Shown here piece by piece: positions 16,674 through 28,400 of a stretch of DNA of 36,559 bases. The notes under the pieces are model-generated. The model saw only the letters and a program-made list of their open reading frames with translations, had not been told where the DNA came from and searched no databases. The stretch's first letter is position 1. Every line of letters begins with the position of its first letter. The stretch is taken from positions 1-36,559 of the forward strand of contig JAGFIY010000016.1 in NCBI GenBank assembly GCA_024103215.1, read 5' to 3'. The stretch is from Melioribacteraceae bacterium. GTDB lineage: Bacteria > Bacteroidota > Ignavibacteria > Ignavibacteriales > Melioribacteraceae. The position numbers were made by a program, and so were the translations under genes.

Positions 16674-18356
16674 TTACTGCCTACTAGCGATCTTTGCCCA
16701 AGTATCACGCAATGTTACAACTCTGTTGAAAACGGGTTTATCCAAAGTCGTGTACTTTGTATCAACGCAGAAATATCCTTGTCTTTCAAATTGAAAACGA
16801 TCGCCGGGTTTCGCATCTTTTAATCCGGGTTCCAATTTACACTTTGTTTTTATCTCCAAAGATTGCGGATTAATAAAATCGAGAAAATCTTTATCCTTGT
16901 CACCCGATGGATTTTCAACATTAAAAAGTCTGTCATATAATCTTATTTCTGCTTCAAAAGCGTGCGGCGCAGAAACCCAATGAATTGTTCCTTTAACCTT
17001 TTTATCACTCTTTCCCGAACCGCTTTTTGTATCAGGATCATAACTACATCTCAATTCGATTATGTTACCCAATTCATCTTTTATAACCTCTTCGCACTTT
17101 ATGATATATGCATAACGAAGTCTAACTTCATTCCCGGGAGAAAGTCTATGAAATTTTTTATGCGGAACTTCCTGAAAATCTTCTCTTTCAATCCAAAGTT
17201 CTTTACCGAAAGGAATTTTTCTTTTTCCCATTGACTCGTCCTCGGGATTGTTAACCGCATCCAAATATTCAATTTCATCAGGATAATTCGTTATAACAAT
17301 TTTCAGCGGATTGATTACAGCCATTACACGCATAGCTTTTTTGTTCAGATCCTGCCTAATAGCATATTCAAGTACGGAAATATCAACCACGTTATCACGC
17401 TTTGCGACACCCACACCTTCAACGAATGATACAATCGATTCCGGAGTGTATCCTCTCCGCCTGAATGCACTTATAGTAGGCATTCTTGGATCGTCCCAGC
17501 CGTCGACAATTTTCTGCTCAACAAGTTGAAGCAGCTTTCGTTTGCTCATTACAGTATAGTTCAAATTTAATCTAGCAAATTCAATCTGTGACGGATGATG
17601 AATTTCAAGTTGATCAATAAACCAATCATAAAGTGGACGGTGATTTTCGAATTCCAACGTACAAATAGAATGTGTTATACCTTCTATCGAATCTGACTGT
17701 CCATGCGCCCAATCATACATCGGATAGATGCACCATTTGTCGCCGGTTCTATGATGATGAGCATGTTTGATTCTATAAAGTACTGGATCGCGTAAATTCA
17801 TATTGGGAGATGTCATATCTATCTTTGCTCGCAATACGTGTTCGCCATCCTCAAACTCCCCGTTTTTCATCTTTTCGAACAACTCAAGATTTTCATCAAC
17901 TGTGCGGTTTCTATAAGGACTTTCTTTTCCGGGAGATGTCGGCATTCCTCTATACTCTTTAATTTCTTCGGATGATAATGAATCCACATATGCAACACCT
18001 TTTTTAACCAGCTTGATTGCATACTCATAAAGCTTATCGAAATAATCTGAAGCATAATATTCTCTACCCTCCCAATCAAAGCCCAGCCATTTAATATCTT
18101 CTTTTATTGAATCCACGTATTCCTGCTCTTCTTTTGTAGGATTTGTATCGTCAAAGCGGAGATTACACTTTCCGTTATATTCACGAGCAAGACCGAAATT
18201 CAAAGCAATCGATTTTGCGTGACCGATATGAAGGTAACCGTTCGGTTCGGGCGGAAATCTTGTGATAACCTTACCTGCATACTTTCCGGTTTTTAAGTCG
18301 TCGTCAATTCTGTCCTTAATAAAATTTGAAGGAAGCGATTTTTCGTTTTGGTTCAT
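16674..18356 (-). CDS. glnS: Glutaminyl-tRNA synthetase
   Basis: 560-residue class I aminoacyl-tRNA synthetase that charges tRNA-Gln with glutamine. Seen: [15 protein letters not shown] (35-49, with the HIGH motif at 43-46), the LRFDDTNP box, and VMSKRK (269-274) as the KMSKS motif. The C-terminal anticodon-binding beta-barrels are present, including a [14 protein letters not shown] segment. Its length fits bacterial GlnRS (about 550). It lies 17 bases downstream of gltX. Having a true GlnRS means this bacterium need not depend on the GatCAB transamidation route for Gln-tRNA. The window also carries a tRNA-Gln(CTG) gene. Confidence 0.96.
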   Translation of the reverse strand: MNQNEKSLPSNFIKDRIDDDLKTGKYAGKVITRFPPEPNGYLHIGHAKSIALNFGLAREYNGKCNLRFDDTNPTKEEQEYVDSIKEDIKWLGFDWEGREYYASDYFDKLYEYAIKLVKKGVAYVDSLSSEEIKEYRGMPTSPGKESPYRNRTVDENLELFEKMKNGEFEDGEHVLRAKIDMTSPNMNLRDPVLYRIKHAHHHRTGDKWCIYPMYDWAHGQSDSIEGITHSICTLEFENHRPLYDWFIDQLEIHHPSQIEFARLNLNYTVMSKRKLLQLVEQKIVDGWDDPRMPTISAFRRRGYTPESIVSFVEGVGVAKRDNVVDISVLEYAIRQDLNKKAMRVMAVINPLKIVITNYPDEIEYLDAVNNPEDESMGKRKIPFGKELWIEREDFQEVPHKKFHRLSPGNEVRLRYAYIIKCEEVIKDELGNIIELRCSYDPDTKSGSGKSDKKVKGTIHWVSAPHAFEAEIRLYDRLFNVENPSGDKDKDFLDFINPQSLEIKTKCKLEPGLKDAKPGDRFQFERQGYFCVDTKYTTLDKPVFNRVVTLRDTWAKIASRQ

Positions 18357-18373
18357 AATTTTCTCTGATGATA

Positions 18374-19834
18374 TTATTTATCAAGTACTGTTAATGCTTT
18401 GTGAATTCTGTTCACCACTTTTTCTTTACCAAGAATATAAAGCAAATCAAACACTCCCGGACCGATTCCGACTCCCGAAACAACGAGCCTGATTGGATGA
18501 ATTAACCTACCTTTACCGACACCGTTTTCTTGAGCAACCTGATCAAGAGAATTCTCGTAATCTTCTTTTGTCGGATTTTCAAGAGCTTTAATTTTTTCCA
18601 AAAACTTTCTCAAAAGATCAGCCGAATCTTCTTTCCATCTTTTTGCAATAACTGCTTCATCGTACGAATGAGGTTCTTCATAAAAGTAAGGACAATTATC
18701 TATATATTCTTTTATGAAAGAAACTCTTTCACGCATAGCCTCAATTATCAAGAGTAGATATTCATCACTAAAGCTTTTATCTGCATATTTGCTTTTTTTC
18801 ATCTCATCTTTCAACATTGCAAGCAATTCGCTTGCAGGTTTAGCTCGCAAATGTTCGGCATTGAGCCAGTTAAGTTTCTCGATATTAAAAACCGCACCGG
18901 CTTTGTGAACGCGATCGATGGAAAAATTTTCAATTAATTCTTCCATCGTAAAAAACTCTTTGTTGTCGCTCGTACTCCATCCAAGAAGTGCTACAAAATT
19001 AAGCAGTGCTTCCCGCAAATATCCATTATCTCGGTAATCCTCCGCTGCAACATCGCCCTGACGCTTGCTTAATTTAGATTTATCCGGGTTTAAAAGGAGC
19101 GGAAGATGTGCAAATTTTGGAATTTCCCATCCTAGATATTCATACAAAAGAATGTGTTTCGGTGTTGATGATAACCACTCTTCCCCTCTAATGACATGAG
19201 TAATTTTCATAAGATGATCATCAACAACATTTGCCAGGTGGTAAGTAGGATAACCGTCCGCTTTAATTAAAACCTGATCGTCAATTACCTCTCGTTCAAA
19301 CTCAACTCTTCCGCGAATTAAATCATCGATTAAAACTCGTTCTCCAGGTTCAACATTTAATCTTACAACGTGCGGTTCATTGCTTGCAAGTTTAGCTTGA
19401 ACATCGCTCTTTGAAAGATTAAGACAGTGTTTATCATACTTTGCTTGAGGGAGTTTCAATCTCTGCTGCTCTTCTCTCAAAGCTGTAAGTCTTTCCGGTG
19501 AGCAGAAACAATAATAAGCTTTACCGTTCTCGATGAGCTGTTTTGCATATTTGTGATAAATATCGAGTCTTTCAGACTGTGTGTACGGTCCGTATTCTCC
19601 CGATTTATCTGGACCCTCATCATAATCAAGTCCAGCCCACTTTAGTGTATTTATTAAATTTTCAACAGCATTTTCGACCAAGCGATTTCTGTCTGTGTCT
19701 TCTATTCTTAGGACAAATTTACCATCATTTGACTTTGCAAAAAGATAGTTGTAAAGTGCCGTCCGCAATCCCCCAACGTGTAAATAACCCGTTGGACTGG
19801 GCGCAAATCTCACTCGTGGATATTCATTAATCAT
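18374..19834 (-). CDS. gltX: Glutamyl-tRNA synthetase
   Basis: 486-residue class I synthetase charging tRNA-Glu. Seen: [20 protein letters not shown] with HVGG (19-22) as the HIGH equivalent, the [11 protein letters not shown] box, and KLSKRQG (254-260) as the KMSKS equivalent. A CFC motif (C109, C111) together with KHC near 135-137 could form the zinc site seen in some GluRS proteins, but this is tentative. The helical C-terminal anticodon-binding domain is complete. It is the first gene of a gltX-glnS pair, which places the two related paralogous synthetases in one transcript. Whether it is discriminating cannot be judged by eye. Confidence 0.96.
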   Translation of the reverse strand: MINEYPRVRFAPSPTGYLHVGGLRTALYNYLFAKSNDGKFVLRIEDTDRNRLVENAVENLINTLKWAGLDYDEGPDKSGEYGPYTQSERLDIYHKYAKQLIENGKAYYCFCSPERLTALREEQQRLKLPQAKYDKHCLNLSKSDVQAKLASNEPHVVRLNVEPGERVLIDDLIRGRVEFEREVIDDQVLIKADGYPTYHLANVVDDHLMKITHVIRGEEWLSSTPKHILLYEYLGWEIPKFAHLPLLLNPDKSKLSKRQGDVAAEDYRDNGYLREALLNFVALLGWSTSDNKEFFTMEELIENFSIDRVHKAGAVFNIEKLNWLNAEHLRAKPASELLAMLKDEMKKSKYADKSFSDEYLLLIIEAMRERVSFIKEYIDNCPYFYEEPHSYDEAVIAKRWKEDSADLLRKFLEKIKALENPTKEDYENSLDQVAQENGVGKGRLIHPIRLVVSGVGIGPGVFDLLYILGKEKVVNRIHKALTVLDK

Positions 19835-19906
19835 ATTTAAAATCCGTTATTAAACAAAATTCAAATATACTAAAAAATTTTGTGCGGGAATTTCCGGCTG
19901 AAAGTA

Positions 19907-22258
19907 TTAAGAATTTGTATAGTATTTAACTTTTTCTATAAATTCTTTACTATCTATAGGTTTCGGAATATAATCAGTAGCCCCGGCGTCAAGACATTTT
20001 TCTCGATCGCCTTTCATCGCAAAGGCAGTCAACGCTATTATCGGCGTATCTTTATATTCCGGAATCTGTCTAATGTTTTCGGTTGCTTCGAAGCCGTTCA
20101 TTATCGGCATTTGCATGTCCATCAAAATCAAATCGAACTTTTCCTTTTTAGCAAGGTTATAAGCTTCTTCGCCGTTTTCGACAACAACAATGTTTTCGAA
20201 GTTGTTCTTTTTAAGAAGACGAGTTACAATTATCTGAGAGTGTTTGTAATCCTCCGCCAAAAGAATTTTTACACCATCTTGTTTTCTTATAACTTCTTCC
20301 GCCGGAGGAAGTTCAGCACGGTTCACCATTGCTTCAATCGTGCTTGCGAGGTCTTCGATGTTTGTACTTTTTTTATCGAGAAGCTGATCGAACAAACCGT
20401 CTATCTTCCTTAAGTCCTCGGCATAATTTTCTTTGCCGGTATAAATGATAATCGGGAGATTTTTATACTTATCTTCTCCCTTTAATTGAGCAATAAGTTC
20501 GAAACCATTTGGATGCGGCATATCCAAATCGATAATTGCAAGATCTATCATTTTATCTTTGATAAGATCCATCACGTTTGATGAAATATGTTCGGCAACT
20601 GCATTATAACCTGCAGTCTCAATTGCTTGCTTAATTAGGTTAAGTGTAGGGACATCATCGTCAACGCATAAGATGTTTGAATTTTTTCGAAGCTTATAAC
20701 TTGTTAAAATCTCGACCAGATAATTATAGTTTATCGGTTTTACAAAATATTCAACCGCACCCATTAAATAAGCTTTCTGTTGATCTGCTTCTATCGAGCA
20801 AACAATTACCGGTGTAGATTTTGAAAGTGGATTTGAATTAATCTGTTTAAGTAGTTCAAGTCCGTTTGTATTTGGAATTTCGATATCAAGAATTATCGCT
20901 AAGAATTTTTCTTTTTGAATAAGTTTAAGCGTTTGCTCCTTTGTGTTCACAATAACAGGTTCGTATCCCCACTTGGTAAGGTAATTGCTCATCAATTTTG
21001 ATGTAGCATAATCGTCTTCTATTACTAGGATTTTGTTTAACTCAGAGGTAGATTTCGGAAGTTGACTCATTAATCCTGCAACCGATTTGTGATCCCCGGA
21101 GTCGAACACAAAATTGAATTCCAAAAAGTCCTTCTTCCTAGATGCTGTTAAAGTGCCTCCAAGTAACTCTGAATATTTCTTCGCAAGAATAAGTCCGAGA
21201 CCGGCGACTGATTTATTTTTTAATTGATCAATTTCATTAATCCCGAAAGGTTCAAATAATTTTTTCTCGGCATTTTCGGAAATTACAATTCCATTCCCTT
21301 TAATATTTATTATATGTTTTTTATCGCTCTGAACACTTCCCGCAATCTCAATTTTCGTAACATTTTCAAATGCAGTCAAAAATTGCAGCAAGTAGTTAAT
21401 TATAAGTCTAATCTTTTGATCATCAATACTTTGTTCTCGATCAAATTCTTCAGGAAGCTTAATGTCAAATTGAAGTGATTTATTCGAAGTTCTCTGTTTG
21501 ATTATGCTTGTTAATTCCCTTAGCAGGTTTGTGAGTTTTGCGTTTCTGTTAGACGGTTGAATTAAACCTGCATCAAGTTTAGCTAAGTCACTTAAATCGT
21601 TGATAGTTAAAAGAATTTGTTGAGCATTGTTCTTAATTGTATTAACATATTCCGATTGGGAAGAAGTAAGATTGTCTTCTAAAAGAATTGATGTAAACCC
21701 GATTATAGAGTTTGCCGGGGCTCTCAACTCCATTGAAATTTTGGATGTAATTTCGTTAAAACGAAGCTCGCCCGGAACCGCTTCAGAACTGTTAAATTGT
21801 GCCCAGGTAAGAAGTAACTGCGAGATAAATGTAGTTAGATTTTTTATGGCTTCGGATTCACTTTGGGAAAAAGGGGTCTTCTTGGCTATTTTCAGAAATC
21901 CTCTTTGTCCTTCATCAATTTTAAAAGTGACACAACTTTCGTATACAACGAATTCTGAAATCTGTAAAGTACAGTTACTGTCGGAATGAATAGAAAAATC
22001 CGATGTGGAATTTTTAAGTTTGCAAATAGAACAATCGAATGTAGAACCTCTGAGGAAATTTTTTCGGGCAGAGTTTGATCGTCCTAAAACCACGAATCTT
22101 GATGTATCGTCAACTTTAAAAATTACGCAGGCTTGAAGTTCAAATTCCGTTACCAAAAAATTGCACAGCTCATCCGGAAAATTATCCCTGCCGTGCCGGG
22201 CTATTTGATTTAAGAAATTAAACTTTTCAACAAGATCGAGTTTGATTCCGGAAAGCAT
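19907..22258 (-). CDS. Degenerate hybrid histidine kinase with three receiver domains (pseudokinase)
   Basis: 783-residue soluble protein. The ATG at 22258 is preferred over a TTG at 22264 because GAGA lies seven bases upstream. Order: a GAF-like N-terminal domain (about 5-150) with cysteines C76, C79, C96 and C109; HisKA-like (about 165-230); HATPase-like (about 275-390); three receivers (about 408-520, 527-640 and 663-783). The H-box reads SMELRAPANSIIGF, so the phosphoacceptor His is replaced by M176. In the N-box the key Asn is A296, and in the G1 box (GNGIVI for DTGIGI) the Asp is G321; only GLGL (353-356) is intact. All receivers keep the acceptor Asp (D458, D577, D714) and pocket acids. 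It is probably a non-catalytic scaffold or phosphate-relay partner. No membrane helices are seen. Confidence 0.85.
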   Translation of the reverse strand: MLSGIKLDLVEKFNFLNQIARHGRDNFPDELCNFLVTEFELQACVIFKVDDTSRFVVLGRSNSARKNFLRGSTFDCSICKLKNSTSDFSIHSDSNCTLQISEFVVYESCVTFKIDEGQRGFLKIAKKTPFSQSESEAIKNLTTFISQLLLTWAQFNSSEAVPGELRFNEITSKISMELRAPANSIIGFTSILLEDNLTSSQSEYVNTIKNNAQQILLTINDLSDLAKLDAGLIQPSNRNAKLTNLLRELTSIIKQRTSNKSLQFDIKLPEEFDREQSIDDQKIRLIINYLLQFLTAFENVTKIEIAGSVQSDKKHIINIKGNGIVISENAEKKLFEPFGINEIDQLKNKSVAGLGLILAKKYSELLGGTLTASRKKDFLEFNFVFDSGDHKSVAGLMSQLPKSTSELNKILVIEDDYATSKLMSNYLTKWGYEPVIVNTKEQTLKLIQKEKFLAIILDIEIPNTNGLELLKQINSNPLSKSTPVIVCSIEADQQKAYLMGAVEYFVKPINYNYLVEILTSYKLRKNSNILCVDDDVPTLNLIKQAIETAGYNAVAEHISSNVMDLIKDKMIDLAIIDLDMPHPNGFELIAQLKGEDKYKNLPIIIYTGKENYAEDLRKIDGLFDQLLDKKSTNIEDLASTIEAMVNRAELPPAEEVIRKQDGVKILLAEDYKHSQIIVTRLLKKNNFENIVVVENGEEAYNLAKKEKFDLILMDMQMPIMNGFEATENIRQIPEYKDTPIIALTAFAMKGDREKCLDAGATDYIPKPIDSKEFIEKVKYYTNS

Positions 22259-22429
22259 AAGCAAATCTCAGTTTAGTTGAACAAACAATAAGTTCGTTAT
22301 AATTTTTAAAGATAACGAATAAAAAAAAGATAGTAAAATATAATATTGTTGAAACTAATTGTCATCCAACAAATATTGTTTCCTTTGCATAATTTTTCTA
22401 ATATGGGTAAATTGATTTATATTTACATT

Positions 22430-22435
22430 AAGGGG
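22430..22435 (+). promoter_or_regulatory. Ribosome binding site of the T9SS protein gene at 22444
   Basis: AAGGGG lies eight bases before the ATG at 22444 and fixes the start of the long secreted protein. It is one of the clearest ribosome binding sites in the window. Confidence 0.7.
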
Positions 22436-22443
22436 TGTAACAA

Positions 22444-25338
22444 ATGAACAAGGTATTTCTTAACTTTTTTTTCTTATTAATCTTTTCAACATTCATATCT
22501 GCACAAATAACCTACCAAGGGCCCGAGAAAGGGTCAATTTCGGGCGGTGCAACGGTTTCCACTGATGATTTTCTTTTCACAAAAGTGGTAAACCAAAACA
22601 AATTCAGCGCAATTATACATCAAAGCCCTGCTGAATTAATTGATGCAAATGAGGAGAAATCATCATTTGATAAGAATATGATTTATCACATTGATCAAAG
22701 TACAATCTCTGGTAAAAGTGTTGGCGAAAAACCAATAATAATTGCACATTTCCAAGGCCTGGATGATCCGGGAGGATATATTCCTCCGGATCCTTATATA
22801 GCAGCGGGACCAAATCATTTGATGCAGGTTGATAACAGCCGCTTTCGAATTACTGATAAGATGGGCAACGAACTCGCAACAATAAATGCCGATGATTGGT
22901 TCGAATCCGCTTTAACCGGGGCAAGTGTTTTCGATTGTAAAGTTTCTTACGACCACTTCGACGGAAGATGGTTTATGGTTTGGCTTCATGTTAACGATGC
23001 AGCCAGTGAAAGTTATTATATGCTTTCCGTATCGGACGATGATGATCCCATGGGAACATGGTTCAACTGGGCAATCCCGTCAAATACAAATGGTAATAGC
23101 CCAAGCGGCAATTGGGCTGACTATCAAGGAGTCGGATTTGATTCAAAAGCCATTTACTTGACATCAAATATGTTTTCATTTTCCGGAGGTTATGACTATT
23201 CTAAAGTTAGACTGATTCCTAAAGAGAATGTTTATGTTGATGCTAACCCGGGTTTTGTTGAGTGGACAGATTTTTGGGATATCTCATACCCTAATTCATC
23301 ATCATTCTCATTTGGAATCAGACCCGCAAGATCGATGCAGGATGACGGATTTTATTATTTCGTTACTGCTTCACCATTTGTCGATGGCCAAGATTTAGGT
23401 TTGTACGAACTGACAGACCCCCTCGGATCACCTTCAATAACTGGTGTTAGAGTTCCAACAATAACATATAATTCTCCAAATAATGCTGAACAATTAGGCG
23501 GAGGATCACCAGCACTCGACGGAGGAGGAAGGCATGTCAGATTCGAACCGATTTATCAGAACAACATGGTTCATGTTGTTCATACGATTGCTGCTGCAGG
23601 CAGCGGCAGTGATCTTCACTATGTTGCTATTGATGCTGTTGCAGGTTCAGCTGCAAATGAAGTAGTTTTTGGATCACCGGGATATTACCATACTTACTCA
23701 ACATTAGCCGTAACGGAAGATGATGATGTTGTTATAACTTATTCAAGATCATCTGCTGAGGAGTACATGGGCTCTTATTACACTGTTATTCCTTTTGCAA
23801 CAGGAATTCCGGTTACTAGTTTTGTTCTTGATGAAGGAAAAGCAAATTACGTAAAGGATTTTCAATCAGGCAGAAACAGATGGGGCGATTACAACGGTGC
23901 ATGGGTCGATCCTGCTGATCCTAAAACTGTTTGGTTAATGACCGAGTATGTTGCAGGTGCCAACAAATGGGGAAATTCAGTAGCCGGAGTTCGAGTTGAA
24001 CCGATCGAGAACGCATATGCAAGAAAATTAACTGATGAAATTGATTTTAACGTACACGATATCGGAACAACATCCGAAATCGCAGTTGTTCGGATTGCAA
24101 ATGTTGGAGCACAAACGCTGTACATCCTCTCTGCCGCAACAGACACTGATCAGTTTGAAATTTTAGGGGAACCTTCGGAATGGTCTATTGAATCTTTGGA
24201 TACATTGGAAATATTGGTTAGATATAAACCAACCCAACTAGGAGCTATTGAAGACATTCTGACATTAACCACTAACGATGTACTTAATCCTGAATTAACT
24301 GTATCACTAAAAGGAAACGGATTCGGACTTGCTTCGGCTAATAAGATTTATGCCGTCACACAGAGAGCTGTCGGCTGGCAGGGAACGCTTCTTACGATTA
24401 ACACTTCCACTGCGGATGTTGAAACGATCGGAGAAAGCGGCTACAACCCGTTAATCAGTTTAACAGTTAACCCGGTTGATAAAAAATTGTATGTACTGAG
24501 CACGACAGCATTTACACCTTCTACCATTTACAAAATAAGTTCATTCGATGGTTTGGCTTATCCTCTTTTTGAGGCTGAACTTGATATCGCTGCAATGTCA
24601 TTCGATCTAGAAGGTACTCTATATGTCGCAACAGAGGATAATAAATTATACACACTCGATATTGAAACTCAAGAATCAACTTTCATTGCTGATCTTGATG
24701 TTGCAATTAAATCAATGACAGTAAATCCACTCAATGGAGAATTTTGGATTTCTGTGGATGAAAACACTGACCGAGATCAAGTATACAAGCTAAACAAAAA
24801 TACCGGCGAACTAACTTTGATCGGTTCCACTGGAACAGGATCAAAAACAGAAGCAATTTCATTTGATTGGGAAGGAAAATTTTTTGGTGTTGTCGGAACC
24901 GGAGTTCAAATTTCAACACTTTATGAGATAAACACTACAACTGGAGTCGCAACCGAAATCGGTGCCACACCGGCAAAAGCAATCGGTGGAATGACAATGC
25001 TTTATGATCCGTCAACGGATGTTGAATATGAACCAGAAACGACAGTACCTAAGGATTTCGGTCTTGCTCAAAATTATCCTAACCCGTTCAATCCTTCTAC
25101 TCAAATCAAATTTTCATTACCGGTAGTATCTGATGTTAAAATCGATGTCTTCAACATGATAGGTGAAAAAATTACTCAACTTATCGATTCCGAATTCAGT
25201 GCAGGTATTCATACGGTTGAATTTAATTCTTCAGCTTTTGGAAATTTAAGCAGCGGGATTTATATTTATCGAATTACCGCAGTTGGAGTTAATGGAAACA
25301 TTTACTCAGATTCTAGGAAGATGATGTTAATCAAGTAA
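22444..25338 (+). CDS. T9SS-secreted protein with choice-of-anchor-D-like and propeller domains
   Basis: 964-residue exported protein. The signal peptide is MNKVFLNFFFLLIFSTFISAQ. An N-terminal domain of unknown function (about 80-520) contains PPDPYIAAGPNHLMQVDN and SYDHFDGRWFMVWL, a pattern seen in large secreted Bacteroidota proteins. A domain of choice-of-anchor-D/ASPM-SPD2-Hydin type follows (about 535-625, with VVRIANVG and TVSLKGNGFG). Next is a repeat region that looks like a beta-propeller (LTVNPVDKKLYVLS and MTVNPLNGEFWIS). The C-terminal T9SS sorting domain has QNYPNPFNPSTQIKF and ends in RKMMLIK. No catalytic motif is recognised. The gene is followed by a hairpin terminator and by another T9SS cargo gene 80 bases downstream. 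Confidence 0.88.
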   Translation: MNKVFLNFFFLLIFSTFISAQITYQGPEKGSISGGATVSTDDFLFTKVVNQNKFSAIIHQSPAELIDANEEKSSFDKNMIYHIDQSTISGKSVGEKPIIIAHFQGLDDPGGYIPPDPYIAAGPNHLMQVDNSRFRITDKMGNELATINADDWFESALTGASVFDCKVSYDHFDGRWFMVWLHVNDAASESYYMLSVSDDDDPMGTWFNWAIPSNTNGNSPSGNWADYQGVGFDSKAIYLTSNMFSFSGGYDYSKVRLIPKENVYVDANPGFVEWTDFWDISYPNSSSFSFGIRPARSMQDDGFYYFVTASPFVDGQDLGLYELTDPLGSPSITGVRVPTITYNSPNNAEQLGGGSPALDGGGRHVRFEPIYQNNMVHVVHTIAAAGSGSDLHYVAIDAVAGSAANEVVFGSPGYYHTYSTLAVTEDDDVVITYSRSSAEEYMGSYYTVIPFATGIPVTSFVLDEGKANYVKDFQSGRNRWGDYNGAWVDPADPKTVWLMTEYVAGANKWGNSVAGVRVEPIENAYARKLTDEIDFNVHDIGTTSEIAVVRIANVGAQTLYILSAATDTDQFEILGEPSEWSIESLDTLEILVRYKPTQLGAIEDILTLTTNDVLNPELTVSLKGNGFGLASANKIYAVTQRAVGWQGTLLTINTSTADVETIGESGYNPLISLTVNPVDKKLYVLSTTAFTPSTIYKISSFDGLAYPLFEAELDIAAMSFDLEGTLYVATEDNKLYTLDIETQESTFIADLDVAIKSMTVNPLNGEFWISVDENTDRDQVYKLNKNTGELTLIGSTGTGSKTEAISFDWEGKFFGVVGTGVQISTLYEINTTTGVATEIGATPAKAIGGMTMLYDPSTDVEYEPETTVPKDFGLAQNYPNPFNPSTQIKFSLPVVSDVKIDVFNMIGEKITQLIDSEFSAGIHTVEFNSSAFGNLSSGIYIYRITAVGVNGNIYSDSRKMMLIK

Positions 25339-25358
25339 TAATGAGGGCATATTTTAGG

Positions 25359-25393
25359 AAACCCGGACATAACTCATCCGGGTTTTCTTTTTT
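25359..25393 (+). terminator. Rho-independent terminator
   Basis: AAACCCGGA (25359-25367) pairs perfectly with TCCGGGTTT (25377-25385) across a nine-base loop, and the T-rich tract TTTTCTTTTTT runs through 25393. It separates the two consecutive T9SS cargo genes, so each is probably its own transcription unit or partly attenuated. Confidence 0.85.
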
Positions 25394-25418
25394 ACTTAAT
25401 TTAAATTAAGAGGGTTAA

Positions 25419-28400
25419 ATGAAAAAAATATTATTAACTGCTTTAATTGCATCATTTGCTTTTTCCTTTTCGTTATTTTTTAACTCTAGTTATGAATCAA
25501 TCTTCGATAACAAATCAATAAGTTTTATTCCCATTCAAAAAGGAGAAGATCTTACCGAATCGGATAAAACTGCAAATCCGGAACTTTACTATAAATATCA
25601 TACCGAGATAAGAACTAGGGACGGAGAAGATAAACCAAGTTATCCTCCAAATTATAAAATTAATGAACTCTTAAAAGCCAAAGGTGTTGAATCTACACGT
25701 GAACTTTCTCCGCAATACATTAAATCTTCCTTAGTATGGGATGAACGAGGTCCAGGAAACGTCAGCGGAAGAACAAGGGGAATTGTTGTCGATCCGGATG
25801 ATTCTGAATTAGACACATGGTATGTTGGATCAGTTGGCGGAGGAGTATGGAAAACTACCGATGCTGGTGAATCTTGGATTCATCTCACCGAAAGTTTGAC
25901 GAATCTTGCAACAAGCACAATCGTGATGGCTCCCTCAAATCCTGATATAATTTATGTAGGAACAGGCGAGGGATTTAATAATGTCGATCAAATTGACGGC
26001 GACGGAATTTGGAAATCAACTGATCGTGGATTGACTTGGGAACAACTTGAATCTACAACAAATGGCGATTTTCAAAACGTTATGAGAATTGTCGTCGATC
26101 CTAATAACGAAAATATAATTCTTGCCGCGACTAATCCTGGTTTTAATGGTGGCGGTTCGTCATCGAAAATTTTTAAATCAACCGACGGAGGTGAAAGTTG
26201 GTATTCCGTTTTTGACGGTAATAACTTATCTGTAGAACAAATTGTTGCCGATCCCAATGATTTTAATGTTCTGTATGCAACAGTGAATACTTTTGGAGTA
26301 GTAAAATCAGTAAATGCCGGGGAAACTTGGGAGAATAAAAATTCCGGGCTTAGCGGTGGTAGATTCGAAATGGCTGTCTCTCCGGTGAATACAAACCGAC
26401 TTTTCATTTCTGCTGAAGGCGGTTCTGTAGGATCAATTTTTTACTATTCCAACGATGCGGCAGAATCTTGGACAAGGATTGATCCGCCTAACAATTGGCT
26501 TGGTGGTCAAGGATGGTATGACAACACAATCGCAGGAAATCCTTTTGATGAAAATATATGTTATGTCGGCGGAATTAATCTTTGGGAAATTGTAATAACC
26601 GGGACATCTTCGATTGATTTGAATATTATAACAGATGGTTATGGACAATTCGGAGGTTCAAGCAAAGGTGTTCACGTAGATCAACATAATATCGTATGCG
26701 TTCCTATAAGTGAACGAAACCAAACTTTCAGAATGATAGTCGGGAATGACGGAGGTGTCTCATATTCTGATGATGCGGGAGCAACTTTTAAGCACACATT
26801 AAACGGATATAACACAACACAGTTTTACGGTTTCGACAAAAATAATGGAACTAACGAGTATATTGGAGGAATGCAGGACAACAGTACTTTCAAATCCCCA
26901 TCCGGCGGAAGTGTTGATCCTGATCCACTAAGCAATTGGTCATTTAAGTGGGGCGGTGATGGTTACGAAGCTGCTTGGCATTATACAAACTCTGATAGAA
27001 TTATCGTTTCATCGCAATATAATAATATTGGACGATCGGATGACAGAGGTGCAAGTTTTTACACGATTGGACAATCAATTGACCGCGGAAGTTCACGGGC
27101 TCCGTTCTTTACAAAGGTTGCGGAATCAAATCAAGACCCCGATTTAATTTTTGTCATGGGTTCGTCCGGTTTGTGGAGATCTACAGATTTTGGAACAACC
27201 TGGAAAGTGGTAAGAACGCCTGGTTCACTATCGGGAACGAGTACTTTTTCACAAGTAAAAATTTCATTGGCGGATCCACTTATTATTTGGGCAGGAAGTG
27301 GAATATCTGCTCAAAGCGGATTGAATGTATCCCGCAACGGTGGATTGAATTACGTTGAAACAAACGGTTATGATGCTGCAACAATGGGAAGAATAACCGG
27401 TTTGGCAACACATCCTTCAGATCCTAAAATTGCATACGCACTTTTCTCTTTTGCAAACACCCCAAAAATTTTAAAAACAAATGATTACGGTCAAACATGG
27501 GAGGATATTTCGGGATTCGGAGAAAATAATGCAAACAGTTCAAACGGGTTTCCGGATGTAGCTGTTTTTTCGCTTGCAGTAATGCCTTATGATGAAAATA
27601 TTTTATGGGCGGGAACTGAAATAGGTATGTTTGAATCCACAAACAATGGAACCGATTGGCACTTATTGGACAGCAATCTTCCTTCGGTAGCAATTTATGA
27701 CATCAAAATTGTTAATGATCAAGTTGTTGTAGCAACGCATGGACGCGGAATTTGGAGCATCACTCTCCCCGAACTAGAGGGATATGAACCGCTCGAGGTT
27801 GGACCTGTTCCGGTTCTGAACGGTGTTACCATAATTCAGAACGGACTTTCCCTAGATGTCGAGATCCCGGATAATTACGAGAAAATTGAAGTATATATTG
27901 ATGATGAATTAATCGAAACGTTTACAGATGTGCCGATATCAACAATAGATCTGGATGTAAGTTTCATAACTCCCGAAACAAAAAAGTACGTGATTTATGC
28001 TATTGCATATAAAGATAATCGTGAGATGATGACCGAAATGATGGATGTTCAGTTATATACTTTCTCAGATCCAATACCCTCGTTTTCAACCGATTTCGAA
28101 ACGGATGAAGGTTTGTTTTATAGCGAGACATTCTACATAAAACGTGAGTTTGGTTTTACAAATTCGTCAGCACATTCAAAGCATCCTTACAACAACAGCA
28201 CAAACGAATTTTTTGTATTGAAAAAGCCAATTGTTGTTGATGCCGAGAATTCTTACATAAGTTTCGACGAGGTTGTGATTGTCGAGCCCGGATTTGGCAA
28301 TGCTGCTTATGGTGACCCCAACTTTAAGGACTATGTAATCGTTGAGGGCAGCAAGGACGGTGAAAACTGGATACCTATAGCAGATGGTTATGATTCAAGA

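Noticed and set aside
19880..20413. 177-codon frame opposite the three-receiver protein gene
   Set aside because: It is an antisense shadow, rich in Phe and Tyr, lying over clear receiver-domain coding sequence.
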